A stretch of DNA of 64,000 bases from Nematopogon swammerdamellus (GCA_946902875.1 OX336358.1:15121694-15185693), one strand, 5' to 3'; shown: positions 35,501 through 50,500, numbered from the stretch's first letter. Notes: generated by a model not told the origin, from the sequence alone. Translations and numbers: made by a program.

Positions 35501-38500
35501 TACCACCTTGGTTCACGGTCATTTTATATCATTCATTATTCATTACATACGATAGAACGAAATGTACTTACCTAGCGATTACTAACAATGGATAGATAGA
35601 CAGAACCGCTTTGTTAGAATGCACGCCAGTGACATAAATTTATAAACAAGATGTATATAAAACTAGTTTTGCCCGCGGCTTCGCTCGCGTGATATTCGTA
35701 TTTAAAAAGAAGAAAGTAAGTAAGCCCGCTACCGTACCTTTATTTCGGCGCGCGTTAACAGTTCGGTTTGAACGAGAGCCACACATTAGCGTAATCTGAA
35801 CTAAATTTTATTTAGCCTATCCTGTGTCCCGTATAACCAAATGTGCTTGTACTTAGTTTCATCGAATTCGGTTGATCGGTTTAAGTTATACATACGTATA
35901 TACAGAAAAGATTTCTAAAAATCGTCAATTTAATTTTAGTATCATACATAGAGTCTACAAACGCAATATCTCATAAAACAAAGTAACTGACTCCATGACC
36001 ATCCCTTACAGATTTATTATTAATATTGATATAACATTAGCGCGCAAAGGCAGCCTTTTAACTAAAAAAATGTTCTTCCCGAAAAAAGTTACCAGTCCAA
36101 ATATGTATTACCTATTAAAGAAACAATAGAACACTGATCGAACGCGCGTGAACTTAAACATTCTGTGATAGAAACGCTTGAAAATAAAATAAAAATCTAA
36201 ATATACTTTATTGAATAAGCCCTAATCGGCTCCTAATTCGCCAGGGCGTTATGCGCTGACATTTATTTCAGCCCAAAAATTTTAGTTTAACTATACGCAG
36301 ATAAGCTAAATAACAAGATAAGAATTTAGGGACGAAATAAAATAATTGTATTATTGATAAATCGATGTATCACAGGAATCCCGCGATAGGAATTGAAGAG
36401 CTTTTGAAAGTGGAACTTGCAACTGAGAAATTATTTCAAGTGTTTTTCTCACTCGCTACTTGTTAGCTTGCTTAAAGCATATCTTTGCATGAGTATGGAA
36501 GTGCTTATACCAACCATTGCTAAGGCGTTGTTAAGTATGTACATGGTGACTAGACTAAATAGCATTAAGTATGCAATAAGTTATTTTTCTAAATAGCTGA
36601 AACACATACACAGAAAACATATCTGGAGCGGTATATTGTTTATGTAGTAATCTTATGGGTATGATACGTATTTACGTTAATTTGTAGATGTTTGAAAATT
36701 ATATATGTATACCTAAAGGAAATGCACTAGTTAGTTCTACTTAATAAAATTCTTAGAACTGACTGACAGAAAACGTACAGCCTAAACCGGCGGTTATAGA
36801 AGCGTGAAATTTTGCGCAGGAGTTCCTTATATAGCGTTAGGTGATTAAATAGGGGTGAAAGTTTGTATTTTAGTTTTTTTTTTTATGGAATCTGACACAG
36901 TTGGCTACATCGCCTACATACATCTAGTGTTGTCTCATACATCATCGATGTCAGCCCACAACACCGGTTGAACTAGGAGCCATGGCAGTGCTTCCCTTCT
37001 TTTCATGTCGTTCGTCAGTGAGTGCGTCATTTTTGAAGTTAGAATTAGGGAAATTGGTGATTAGGGTTCTGTTTATCAATAAATGCCAGTTAGTAAAGGA
37101 TTTTTGAAAATTCATACCCTAGGATGGTTACAGTGGGGATTAAAGTTAGAAATATGTAAATTTTATTCCGTCTAAACTAATTATAAATATAGAAATACAT
37201 TGTGACTATCTTAAAATAATTAACATATTAAAAAATAACGCATTCCCCATAAAACTTTCATTTAAATGACCCGATGACGGGAAAGTATATATAGTATATA
37301 TAACGCTCGCGGCATTGCCGTTCTGTACAGCCATGCTGATGCGCTGCATCAGGAAGGATCCAGCACGGCTATCCCCAGAAGTCTCCGCGAGACGGGGCGC
37401 CCTATTTCTTTGAGAAACCCCGTCGCCTCCTCGCACAGGGGACCGAGGGTTTCCACAGCCACTGCTACAAACTCATAATTTTGATTTACAATATTTTGGT
37501 ATCTAGAATGTTTCAAGCGCACAGCCGACTCAGCCGCGGCACCTGCCTTTCTTGACGTTGAAAACACGTGCGAAGACGCTAATGTGTCGACGCAAGTAGC
37601 GTCCCAGACGAGGGCTCTTCCCTGTGACCAAGGTATCAGGGTCATCCCGTCTGGACGCTTGCCGTCTTCCCTGCTGAGTCCGTTCGGTTCCAATACTGAC
37701 GGCACACCGGAATATGTAAATTGATGTTAGGGAGGATGAGAGAGCGGAAGTGGGGGAGAGGGAGGGAGAGTATTTTGCGTCTACTCAAATTAAGCATAAC
37801 CCAAAAGCCGCAGGTAAAAAGCAAGTAGTTCTATAAAAAGTTCATAATGGCACAACTGTTCCAATATTGCGCTGCCTGCATAAACTTATTCTGATAAATG
37901 AACAACAATGTGACCCCAGTGAAAGCGTAAGTTCTAAGGTCAGGAAAGGTTCTCGCCATTGTGTGGACGCAGTCGCTTTTCCATATTTAGTGGTCACTTT
38001 GAAATTGAAAGAACCTTAAGTACAAGTTGGGCACATGAGAGTGTGTGAAAAGATTCTTTTTTTGTGTACCCTGACATGGTTTCGATCATTTTCTCTTTTT
38101 AGGTTTCCGTATCCCGTACGGAAGCCTATTACTAAGCCTACGCCGTCTGTCTGTCTGTCTGTCTGTCCTACTGCTGTATCTTCGGAACCGTAATAGGTAG
38201 CCGGTTGAAATTTTCACAGAATATGTGTTATTATGGCGGATATAACAACAAATAATAAAAAATAGAAAAAGTAAAAAATTAAGGGGGGTTTTAAAAATTT
38301 ACCTTTCTTGTATGGGAACACAGTGTTTTTTTTCAATCTTTTTTTTTGTGGTGCGGAATCCTCGGTGCGCGAGTTCGACTCGCACTTGGCCGGTTTTTTT
38401 TGTTCCGTATTCACACGGAAATCTATTTATAAGCCTACGCCGTCTGTCTGTCTGTCTGTCTATCCTACTTCTGTAGCGATTTTCGTGTTCGCGACAGATG

Positions 38501-41500
38501 TGCCCAGCCCAGTGGCACTTCAGCTTGCTAATCTTAGCAATGGGACGCTCTCACTGCCCACATATTTCCCCCCAAGTACAATCTCGGTTCCTTCAAGAGA
38601 GGCGTGAATAGGCTCCTGTCAGGCCGACATCGCATACGCAACTGCCGCGACCGAATGTCCATAGGAGTCGTTAGACACCTTATGAGTGACTTGCCGCCAC
38701 ATGTCGCGCTTTCTATAAAAAATCTCCCCATCATCTCCCGTATGTACCGTGTGGGGTCGGTACTTTAAAAGAATAGCCCCACTGCATCTCTCCCCGTGCA
38801 TGTCGTAAAAGGCGACTAAGGGATATGACTCCCTTCTTATATTAATATTAGTTTAACCCGCCCGGGTTGGTACCACCGCACTGAATGAAACGTCGGTCGA
38901 AACGACTATGTAACAGTTCAGTGTAGCCGATATGAAACGAAGGGAAGCACTGACATGGCGCCTAGTTCACCCGGTGTTATGGGCTGACATCACGGATGTT
39001 GTAGGTGGTGTAGCCAACCGTGTCAGTTTCCATAAAAAATAAGTATGTTTTTTATGTAAACCAGCATGGGTGGCTGTGCCGGGAGACCAATGGTGCAGTC
39101 GACAGAGCCAAAATCAGCTCTCCTCGCGAAACCACGCTCAGTTAGGTGCCATGCCAGTAGATTTGCAGACTGGATTTGCAGATGTGGTTAATGAAATAGA
39201 GCGCGCGATGGTGTTGCAGGTCGCGGCAAGATGAAGAAGATGATGGGGATGATGACAATGGGGTTCGCGATGAAGATGGCGGCCATGGTACCGCTGGCGC
39301 TCGCCGGACTCTTCATCCTGGCCGGAAAGGCTCTCATCGTCTCTAAGGTATGCAGAAATGTTTATTGAGAATTTCCACTTCATCATCATCATCATCATCA
39401 TCAGCCTGTATCGGTCCACTGCTGGACATAGGCCTCTTCCAAGGCACGCCACCACACGCAGTCTTCCGCTCTTCTCATCCATCCACTCCCGGCTACCTTA
39501 ATTTCCACTTATTGATATAAAAATGTACTTAGTGAATTTTAGCACAGAGAGATCTTTACTATGAATGTTCACTTAGTGAATTTATGTAACTTCAGTTAAT
39601 AAAACAAAAAATCAAACATCAAACATCAAATCCAGAAAATCGTCAAATTTAAGTTCCTGGACCTTGTAGGGCTCTTTAGTTTTATTTTCTATCTCCACCG
39701 AGATAGTTTTATTTTCTTATTTGGGTTAACTTTGGTGATCTCATCGTCGTCGGAATTATCAGACGTATTACTTACCGGAAATGGCATAAAAGAAGGATCA
39801 TCACCTGAATTGTCCGCTGAGAAATCCCCAAATCCCCAATATTGTGCTATGTATTTTGATCTACGTCCATTTCTAGGCACGTCACCAGCTTTCTCCATCC
39901 TTCTGTCCATTCCATAAGTTCCTGCTCCCATGTTCAGGTATCCATTTCTCGGTACGTCAGACGCTTCACCTATCGCGTTCTCCATTCCAGAAGTATTCTT
40001 ACGGGTATTTTGACGTCCTGCAAGAGGGGCGTGAACGGGAACATTTTTTTTTATTGCTCCCGAACTGGGTGGCTCTGCCCGAGGTCGATGCCTCAGGCGC
40101 AGCCAATTTGACCGCCGAGGAGGTGCCAGTCCGGCTTGAAGGTGGACTAATGTTGCTGAGGAAAGGCTATTAAACCGCGATTTGAAGATCCGTGGATTGT
40201 AGGAGTGGGGAAAGATATTCCCTGTGAGCCCGTTCCACACATTTGCAGTGCGGCACAAGAACATTTTAGAGAATCGTGCAGTTCGAAGAACTCTTCTGCC
40301 GACTACAAAGGGGTGTTCCGCGAGAGTATGGCGGATTTGGCGAAGGCGAACAGGAGGAGGAGGGATAAGGGAATCAAGTATCAACCCGGGCGGGTTAAAC
40401 CCTGATATGGCGCCTAGCTCACCCGGTGTTATGGGCTGACATCACGGATGTTGTAGGTGATGTAGCCAACAGTGTCAGTACTCATAAAAAAAGCCCCAGT
40501 TGCACTCCGGGAGTGCCGGCAGAAGTGAAAACTTTTTGTATTTCCGAAAATAATTCTTAGGTGGTTATAAAAAAAACTAAACACCCTAAAAAAATTTAAA
40601 CACCGTAACATTGCTTAAAAAAGAAAACAAAAGAAAAAAAACAAAAAAAATTGTGAGGGATTCGAACCCATGGTCAAAAAATACAAATCCTACACTCTTA
40701 CCATTGAGCCACGAAATCACATAAACGACCAAACGAATATCAGATTCCCTTGATTCGCTTTCGGCTTTACTGTCACTGAGAGACGAACAGAATTGATCCC
40801 GAGCCACTCGTAACTTAACCCTTAATGCAATGACTTAAGGTTACATTTTAAATAATAAAAATAAATCTGACGCTTTTCGAGATCTGAAGCGAGTGATCTG
40901 ACGCGAGTTTAACACTTTTTACCCACCTAAAAAAGTGCCAAGCGCCGCTAAAGAAGTTTTCACTTCAAAAAGTATGCTGGGCAAGGACCTCGCTGTTGAA
41001 GTGAAGAATAACTAGAGTATTACCAACGAATGTTCGGCGAACGGTCGTCGGCCCGTTCGGTGATTTGTAAATATTTTGAATATTACGCGATATACGTGCA
41101 CGAGGAGCAACAGATCAAAGAGTCTTTTGTGCATTTATTAAAAAAAAATCGATAAAAAATTATTTTGGTAGACCTCAATAGCTCCTTTATGTGTGTTTTT
41201 ACAGAATTCACATCAAACAATATTTAGTATTATTAAAAAAATATTGAATGTTGGCGACCGCGTCAAATCGTATTTTGTTCCTAAGTTTTGAGGTTAAGAT
41301 CGCGGCATGATCACCTACGTTTGGGTATCCTGCTCTTATGGAATGGATCAAAGATCGCATCAAAGAGTATTATGTTTGAAATTATAATTTAAAAAACACT
41401 GATTTATGAAATGAAACGGTATATTTGTTATTTTATCATCATAATCTACTCGCTAAAACAAATATATTAGTAAAAAAAATCATCTTTCTATGATTTTTAG

Positions 41501-44500
41501 TTTTCAAGACACATGTTTTTTGCTAATTTATCGAAACTAGGATCACGACACAAAATACTGTTTGATCAGTTGCTCCTCTTAATTTGTGATATGTGACGCC
41601 GTCATCCTTGTTTCTCTTCCCGGTACGATTTTGAGTGTCGCAAGGGACACGCAGGCTTTATATGTATTTGTAGAAAATTACGATCGACGCGCCTGCGCTC
41701 ATCGACCGTGCGAGCGATCGATTGACAGACCGTCAACTCGAGATCCACCATTTGGCTTATGTCAGTAGAAACCGATCGAGCGTATTTAATGCGAAATCTA
41801 TTACGCAGTAATATATAAGTAAATGACATATGTACATCGGATAAAAGCATACTCGCAAATTTCGTAGAATTAAAACAAACAACATTTTCACTTTATAATA
41901 TTTTACCTGTTTTATTTGGTGAATTGTTCTTACATTCATAAACTTTACAACTAACCATTCTCGAACTATTCTCATGACCTTTAAACCTTAAAAGATATAT
42001 TGTTTTAACCATCCAAGAACATCGAGTGTTCGCCCTACTTAACATCGGTTAATGTAATTAAAATATTAATTACGTGGGAATCGTACTAGCAGTCTAAGAG
42101 TAATGACATTGTTTAGTGTGAGAATGCCCTGACAGTGTGCCTCTGGCAAATTCCGCGGAAGCTTAGCATGAAAGCTTGTGAAAGTTTGTAAGTTTCGCCG
42201 ATTACGCTGAGCTTCGGAATTTGCACTCGACTGTAGGAGGCAAGTAAAGCAATTTTTTTTAAGAATAGCGCGACCTGTCGCTTCCTTTCACCTACAAGTA
42301 GGTGTCTAACGATACCCATGGACACTCTGTGATGCACGGGGATTGCGAATGCCATGCCGAGCTGAAAGGAGCCTTTTCACGCCCCTTTTGAAAAACCCCA
42401 GACTGTACTTGGGAGGAAATAGATGGGCAGGGAGTGCGTTTCACATCTTAGATAAATAGATATACTTTATTGCTCCAAAAAACATTTTACATAATAGACA
42501 ATAAGTAATGTACATGAGGGGCAAAGGCGGACTTATCCCTTAACAGGGATTTCTCCCAGTCAACCTTTGGATGTTTGAGAGTCGTATGTTGTGAGATATA
42601 AGTAGGTAGTAGCAAAAGACTTGAGTCCATCTTCCCGGTTCTGTGAATAAAAGATCTACATAACCGGTTGGTGCGCGTTCCGTGATAGGTATCCATGGTA
42701 GGTCGATTGAATAGGGGTGGTCTCCCGGCGAGTGCGTTTCCCGAATCCTTTAACCTGGGTGTCTTCAAACGTCGTATCAACGGGCTAGACAGCCTAGCAA
42801 CAGTCCGCAAGTCTGCTGGCATGGCGCCTCACTGAGCGTGGTTTCGCGAAGAGAGGGGTTTTTGGCTCTGTCGACTTAACCATTGGTCCCTCGACACAGC
42901 CACTTTGGATTGGTTTACATAAAAAAAAATCGAAGACGTTAAAAAACCCCTGCGAAGTTTCTTGCCGGCACTTCTTTGTGGATGCAATCGAACCGGATTG
43001 TAAAAGACACAGGACAAATTCAAGCGTAGTGTACTACCATACAAATGATGAATAAAGAATAAAGAATTAGACGGATATAAGGCGTGCTAGTATCTCAGAG
43101 CAGCGTCCATATCACACACGCTGAATCCCGACAATCGGTGTAAGCAGAATAATCGGTGATGTGCTGCAAGAACTCTGGTAAATTAAAGCACAACACCGAC
43201 CACCACGTTTCGCAAAGCAAAGTATCTATTCGGACAAGATGTCTATCAAGCAGCATGTAAGGCACGAAGGAAGACCCGCCTGCTGCATGACTCGGCGGAA
43301 GTACCGTGCCAAGGTGAGAGGTGGCGAGCCTGTCGCCCTTTAGCACGGCATCTTGCCCTTATCCCTTAGTCGCCTTTTACGACATGCACGGGGAGAGATG
43401 CAGTGGGGCTATTCTTTTTACGTTTTTTTTTTTTTTTTTATGTAATCCTGTATGGGTGGCTGAGTCGGAGGGGCCAAAGCACATGCTCTAACCAGCCAAT
43501 ATCACCTCCAAGAAGGTAGGTGCCATACCGGAGACTTCCCTGGATTGCTGGCTATACTGGACTAGAGGAGAACACAACCGAGGTTGCTTGCGGCCATCTT
43601 ACATCCAGTACGGTGGTACCAACCCAGTCGGCTACAATTTAAGCCTACCACCTAGTAAGGGGCAAGGGAAGGGACCTACAGTTTTACACCGGTTCCGAAC
43701 GGTGAAGCAGCGGGTGTAGGTATGCACGTAAATTTTTTCGTCAGAAAAAACTCATTGGTACACGCCGGCCGGATTCGAACCTCGGACCTCCCGCATGAGA
43801 AGCCGATGCCCAATCCACTCGGCCACCCGCCGCTTACTCGGCCACCCGCCGCTTACCGTCCCCACAAGGTACATAGCAGCGTCCATAACACCCACAAAAT
43901 AAGTATATCTACGAGTAAATTAGACGAGAGTAGAAGATCTAGCAAGAAGGGCCGTTGACACCGATCGTGGTTCAGAATGGGCACTTACTTCGAGCGCCGC
44001 AAGACAATCATCTCAGTGCAAGCCGCACGCTTAAGCGGTACCGACAGCATAACAGAGACAAAAAATATAAATCACTAAATTTAACAATAGTAATTAAAAT
44101 CGGTCAAGTGCGCGTTTTGGCGCGAGTAATAAGGGATCCGTAGATCTGCCTATCGAAAAATCTAAAAACCATGTTCGTTTAGATTTCTGTCTATATATAA
44201 TGCAAATTATAAATAAATGTGACGCCATCTATTATTCAGTAGCATGGATATGTACTGATCGATTCTTAGCACGTTTCTTGTATGGGGGCCGTCTTAATCT
44301 TATTGCTTTTTTATATTATCTGTTGGCACATCCGCCATAATAACACAATATATGTTATTGAAAGAAATGTACTTTATTAAACACATTTAACTTTTCTAGA
44401 GACTCCATAACTCTTATCCAGATACTCTCGACATTGGACAGACATTTTTTTCTGTTCAAAAATGTGCATTTTACAATCGGACTACCTATGCATACTAAAT

Positions 44501-47500
44501 ACTGGCAAAATCCCGATCGTGTCTCGCGAAACCTAGTTGCATGCAATTTATATCGCAGATTGGTCTACCCTAGCCTGCTTTCCCTCCACGCTAGAAGGTA
44601 AGAGCTAAGTTACATTACTAGTCGGGCAACACGGATGAATTATACAAACCTAAATTCAAACCATTGAAACTAATTCACTAGATCTAGGTGAGACCTAGAA
44701 GGGAAAATGTTCAATTTTAAAACAGTGATCTAGATATTCACGACGATATTAACGATTTTAGTCATTTTTTAAAGACGAACTTAAAATCTATAATTTGTGT
44801 TATTTTTTAATTCATTGTGTATGTTGCAAGCTGTTGAATTTCCGTGTGAAATAAATAAAATCATTAAAAGAAAAAATGTTTATAACATTGAAAAATTATC
44901 GTTCAAAACAAATGAAATAAAAAAGAAGGTTCCATTGAAGGTTATAAAATTAAATACAATTCTCAGCAGAAATGTCAAAGGCCAGCCAAAAAAATTCCTC
45001 CTCAAAATCTGAATTCAGAATTAATGTATGGAATAAGTGCAACATTTTTACCTTAGAATAAAAAGACCTAATACAAAAGTGTATCCGTTTCATTGGGAAC
45101 TACCCACTTTCTGATCCTATCGAAAACGTATTTTCTTTTCTCAACGTAGAAAATCACACCTTGTTCGCTGGCCTTAATCAATTCAGTGCGATGCACATCT
45201 CAGTGATTTAGTACAAGCGCACTCACTTCCAACTCGCTTCCATAAACAAATCAAGAAGCGGTTAAAACGATTAGATTCAAACGCATTATAACTAAAAAGC
45301 GAGAAATGTAACATCCGTGTCGCAAGAGAAGAGAAAAAATATAGAAAACATCGATCAAGGAAGCGACGGCAAACATAACCTTGATGACGATACACTTATG
45401 AATGATGATCATGAGGAATGAGACAATCACGAGATGTTAATAACCTCAGGCATGGGTGGTGATGAGAAAATCGTTTTTGTTCCTCCATTGAAAGTGTTCT
45501 AGGTTATTGAACCAAGCCGATCGCTTCTCACTGTTTTCGTATCAGCCTGGTAGCACGACGCAAAACATTATTGAGTTTATGTGTGGGATTTGTTCAGTGT
45601 ATTTTTTATTGAATCTGACATGGTGGCCTACATCAGTGATTAACTATCGCACATTGGTGAACTAGGTGTCAATTCAGTGCTACCTCATGGTCGGGCCGGC
45701 TACATTAAATTGGACGAAAAAATAAGAACTATTTTCATACCCCTTTCGACTTTTCGGACGGGATACACGCACCTAGTAAGGAAAGGGAAGCGACCTACAG
45801 TTTTACGTGAAACCGACCGCGGCCAGCTACAATGGTAGGATCGGTCCCATCAAATTTCCTGGTGACGCCATCGACGTTGGAACGCCGATGCCTCGCAGAA
45901 CCGAGCTAGCGAAGCGATGCTGACAAAACTAATTAGGTTATTATTGAGGTTGATGGTTTAATTTGGCTCACTGTTTACTCCGAACAATGTGATCCTCACT
46001 ATCATGCTTACATAAATCACGCTGAATCCCGACAATTAGGGGTAAGCATAGTAATCGTCGTAAGTAATCGTCGTCGCCGTAAGTAATCGTTACGCTGCAA
46101 GAACTCAAATCACACCACAAGATCGACCAACCCGACTAGCAAAATATTAGGACAATACAATTATTATGTGTGGGATTTTTCGATTTTTTGGGATGGTCTT
46201 CCGGTGAATGTGTTCCCTACCATCTGGGGATCTTCAAAAGGCGTGCAAATAAATTAGACAACGACCTTTTTGTCCGCCTTATAGCTGGCATGGTGCCCCT
46301 CTGAGCGTGGTTTCACAAGGTGTGGTGATGTTGGCTGTATACATACATACATAGCGTCACGCCTGTTTCCCGGTGCGGTAGGCAGAGACAACGGATCTCC
46401 ACGTGCCACTATCCTGACACACCTATGCCGCCTCTTCCCCTCCCATAATGTTCTTCATGCATGCTCGTTGGTTACGGGTACTACGCACTTGACCCTTTTT
46501 GAGCACATGCCCGATCTGGTCCAGGTAAGTGCGTCTAGGGCGACTCTTCCCGACTCTTCCACTCACATTTGCTTCATAAATTTCTTTCGTTAGTCTCCCA
46601 TCATCCATTATTCCAACATGACCGAGCCACTAACTAGTCAAATCTTCTTTTGAACTTTTGGGTATAGCCACAGGTGCCGGTTGTCCATAAAAAAAATTAT
46701 CAAGCAGGAGAGTTGGCTATCCTATCGCCTTTAGAATATGTTCCACACAATTAAAATCATGATTATCATCACCGCCTTCAGTACCACTTATATTTTCCAA
46801 TTCCGCAATAAGTTCATCTTACATACATACATATCACACACGCTGAATCCCGACAATCGGGGTAAGCAGAGTAATCGGTGTTGTGCTGCAAGAACTCTGG
46901 TAAATTGCAGCACAACGCCGACCACCACGTTTCGCAAAGTATTCGAACAAGATTAAATCGATCAAGCAGCAAGTAATTCACGAAGACCCACCTGCTGCAT
47001 GACTCGGTGGAAGTACCGTACCAAGGTGAGAGGTGGCGAGCCTGTCGCCCTTTAGCACGGCATCTTATCCTTATCCCTTAGTCGCCTTTTACGACATGCA
47101 CGGGGAGAGATGCAGTGGGGCTTTTTTTTTTTTTTTTTTTTAAGTACCGAACCCACGCGGTAGTTCATCTTCTCGTAGCAATTTAAATAAATCAACCAAA
47201 ATTTGAAAAGATTTGATTTTATATGTCTTCAATTCAACAAAATGTAATTAATTAACGTGTATAATCTATTACGCAGTACTCAAGCCATCTCTCACGATGG
47301 CCAAGAGACCGTATGGTACGTGTTGAGAGACGGTATCGGCGGAAAAGTAGGTAACTGACATCGTAACTAGAAAGGTCATTGCGGAGCAGGGTATATGGGA
47401 TCGCTCGAGACGGGCATGTTGTGATGAGCACGATTTGAAAGCCGAGATAAATCTTACGAAATACATTAGACGGATGATGGGGCATAATTTTCTGAATGAA

Positions 47501-50500
47501 GCATGAGAAATTGCCCGTGGAGATTTCTGTTGTGTGAATGAAGCATTAGTTTTGATAGAAATTTCTATTTGATGCGTTTGTGCCCGGTGGAAATTCGTGA
47601 GAAAGGTGCAATTATTTAATTATCAAGCCATAGATTATGAACGAAGTTAGAACACCTATAAAAATAATGGCGTTTGTAGTACACAAAGCGACTGCACGTA
47701 ATGTTTTATTTTTCGTCTAAAATTATTAACTTTTTTAAGAGTGGGGAATATCTAATGAAAAGTTATACAAATTAAGAACATGTATGGATGAGAAAAAAAC
47801 GGTGTCAAGTGCGAGTCGGACTCGCGCACCGAGGGCCTTACACAATATATTTGTGTTATGTATTTACCAAAGAAATTGTGTTTTCTTTCCTTCAGTTCGA
47901 GATCCTTAGCGCGAGGTCGACTCACATTTGGCCTGTTTTTTATTATTTCTTGTTTTACTTTACAGTTTGGACTATTATCATACAAGGTTGACGCTTGTAT
48001 TACTGTTTTTACGATGGGAAAATATTTATTAATTTATTTATTATAATTGTTAGGCTGTCGGCCATAATATATATAATTCTAAAGATATAGCCCTTTTTAA
48101 ATGTAGAACAAACGAAATACGTTTAATAATTCGGTCTCGTACGGAACCCTTACATTAAAACTAAACTAAAGAGTACAATACCTACAGTAACGTGACACTC
48201 ATTGAGCATCCCCCTAAAAGTGAGGCACCGTTCCCCGCTGAATTGCTATTACGACGCTCTGTTTAAAATATCCTAGACACGTTGGTCTTCATAATATGCT
48301 TTGATCAGCGCCTCCCCTTAGGATTTTGCAAAGATCTTCACATGTGAACTCCGAACACCAAAAGCCTCTTTAGCATACGAATTCTGTGCCCTCTCTCTGT
48401 CTTTAATTCGATCCTACGAAATCAAAATCTTTCGAAGACTTTACTGCAGCAGAATCGTCTCTAGTATACTAGTAACACAAGTGACTGAGGACTTATATGA
48501 TTAATTACTAAAGTTTTATCAAATCAACAGAAGATCAATGAAAAGGGAAGTCTCCGGTATGGCACCTTCTCGAAGGTGATCTTAGCTAGTCAGGGCATGT
48601 ACTCTTGCCCCTCTGACTCAGCCACCCATGCCGGATTACGTAAATAATACGGATTATGATTGGACAATGGTGATAAAATTAACACATGCCGCGTGAAATT
48701 GTTTAGATAATATAGATTCAGCTATTGAAGATGTTATTAAAATACATGGGTATGACATTGACGATTTAAAATTATAGAGCACATCAAAATTGATAGAACG
48801 TGGAGCCGGTGAGAGTGACCTAACAACATATCACACTCGAGTCACGAACTTGCCAGAGTACGAAATGATTCACAGTAATCATCGCCTGGGAAAATCGTGA
48901 CTTAGAGCTATTTGTACGAAATTGTGTTTACAAGCTTTGGTAGGTACCAAGAGTGAAAGTGTTGAATCTGGTCTTTCTATAAGATCTACAAAGCAGACAG
49001 TAAAAGTTTTTCCTTTTGCCGGTCTTGATGCAATGAATGATTTTTTTATTTGTGTTATTACTTCATCGTTAGATCATTGAGTATTTTGAAGATTAGCTTT
49101 CGTTTTCTTTTCACTTTGAACAATCATGTTTATAAAACGATTGCGAGCATTTGGAGATGTTAATGTTTTTACTTGTCTTCTTTTGTGTTTGGGTTCGTTG
49201 TCTTTTTTTGCAAAGATCTTTGACAAAATTGTTTTAGAATTATTTTCAACACTTCTAAACGGCATTGAAGTATTTTTGTTTACATCAGTGCTTTTATCTT
49301 TAATTATTCTTATTCTTCTTATTCACAATTAAGGTGCTCTGAGGTTTGCCAGTTGGTGATTTTATGTTTTGATATGTTTCTTGTCTATTTTAAAGTTTTG
49401 CTTTATTTTGGAATCTATCCTACAAGAAATATGGGTACTGATATTTCTTTATCTATAACTTATTCCTCATCACCCAAAGGTTGGCTGGAAGAAATCATTT
49501 GCAGTGATGAGTCCGCCTTTACGCACTCCTGTATTTCTTGTTTCTTTTCTTGTGCTGTTCTTCCCTCAATTGTGTGCAATAAAGAGTTTCTATTCTATTC
49601 TATTCCTCTTCCCATTTCACTTGCACTATCCATACTTCTTTCTTTATAATTTTATTCCTCATCACTCAAAGGTTGACTGGAAGATCACACATTGATGAGT
49701 TAACTTCACACACTCCTGTATTTCTTGATTCTTTTCGTGTACTGTTCTTTTTTCAGTTCGTAGGCAATAAAGAGTTTATATTCTATTCATTTTGGTAGAA
49801 ATCTGATCGATATGGCTATTAATTTAATTGTCTAATAATATTTCAAAATTAAACACCAACTCCCAAAACATTTCAATCTTATTTTTCGCTATAGTTGTCA
49901 AGCCGTTAAACAGTATAAACACTATACTTCACACCGTTTATCCAAGCTGTATCATTTAGCAGGCATTTAATTATTGTCTGTATCACGCACTGGTTCTAGG
50001 CGGTGTCGGAATAATCATAGTTTTCACTTCGTAGAGTAATAAATTGCTAATTGTGTAGTTGGTTACGAGCTTTGAACTAAGGTGTAGTTACAACATACAT
50101 ACATACCACACGCTGTATCCCGACAATCAGAGTAGGCGGTGTTGTGCTGCAAGTACTCTTGTAAATTACAGCACAAAACCGTCTGCCCCGCCTTTACCAA
50201 AGTATTAGGCGAAAACAACTATAAAAATAAGGCACGAAGAAGCACTTGCTGCACGACTCGGTGAGGACCGTGCCAATGTGAGAAGTGGCCAGCCTGTCGC
50301 CCTTATGCACGGCTTCTTGTGCTTATCCCTTAGTCGTCTTTTACGACATGCACGGACAGAGATGAAGTGGGACTATTATTTTTAAGCAGCGACCTCACAG
50401 GGGATTTAGTAGGGCGGTAAAGGTAAATTGAAGGTACAGGCTCTGTTCTGTGAAAAAAGTAAACTTATGTTAGGTTTCATTAAAAACACATTCGGCTACA

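Larger units (their letters stand above)
29518..39219 (+). other. Osiris intron 1 (9,702 bases)
   Basis: GT-AG phase 1 intron. Contains LINE-K and LINE-C ends, SINE-A copies (one composite), a Rep-D copy, two Helitrons, LINE-R and LINE-I fragments and an unidentified minus-strand coding fragment. Confidence 0.9.

Noticed and set aside
39170..39219. Alternative exon 2 acceptor at gatttgcag (about 39189)
   Set aside because: The phase-matched reading from there meets a stop (aga tga) and loses the conserved GRGK..MGMM start.
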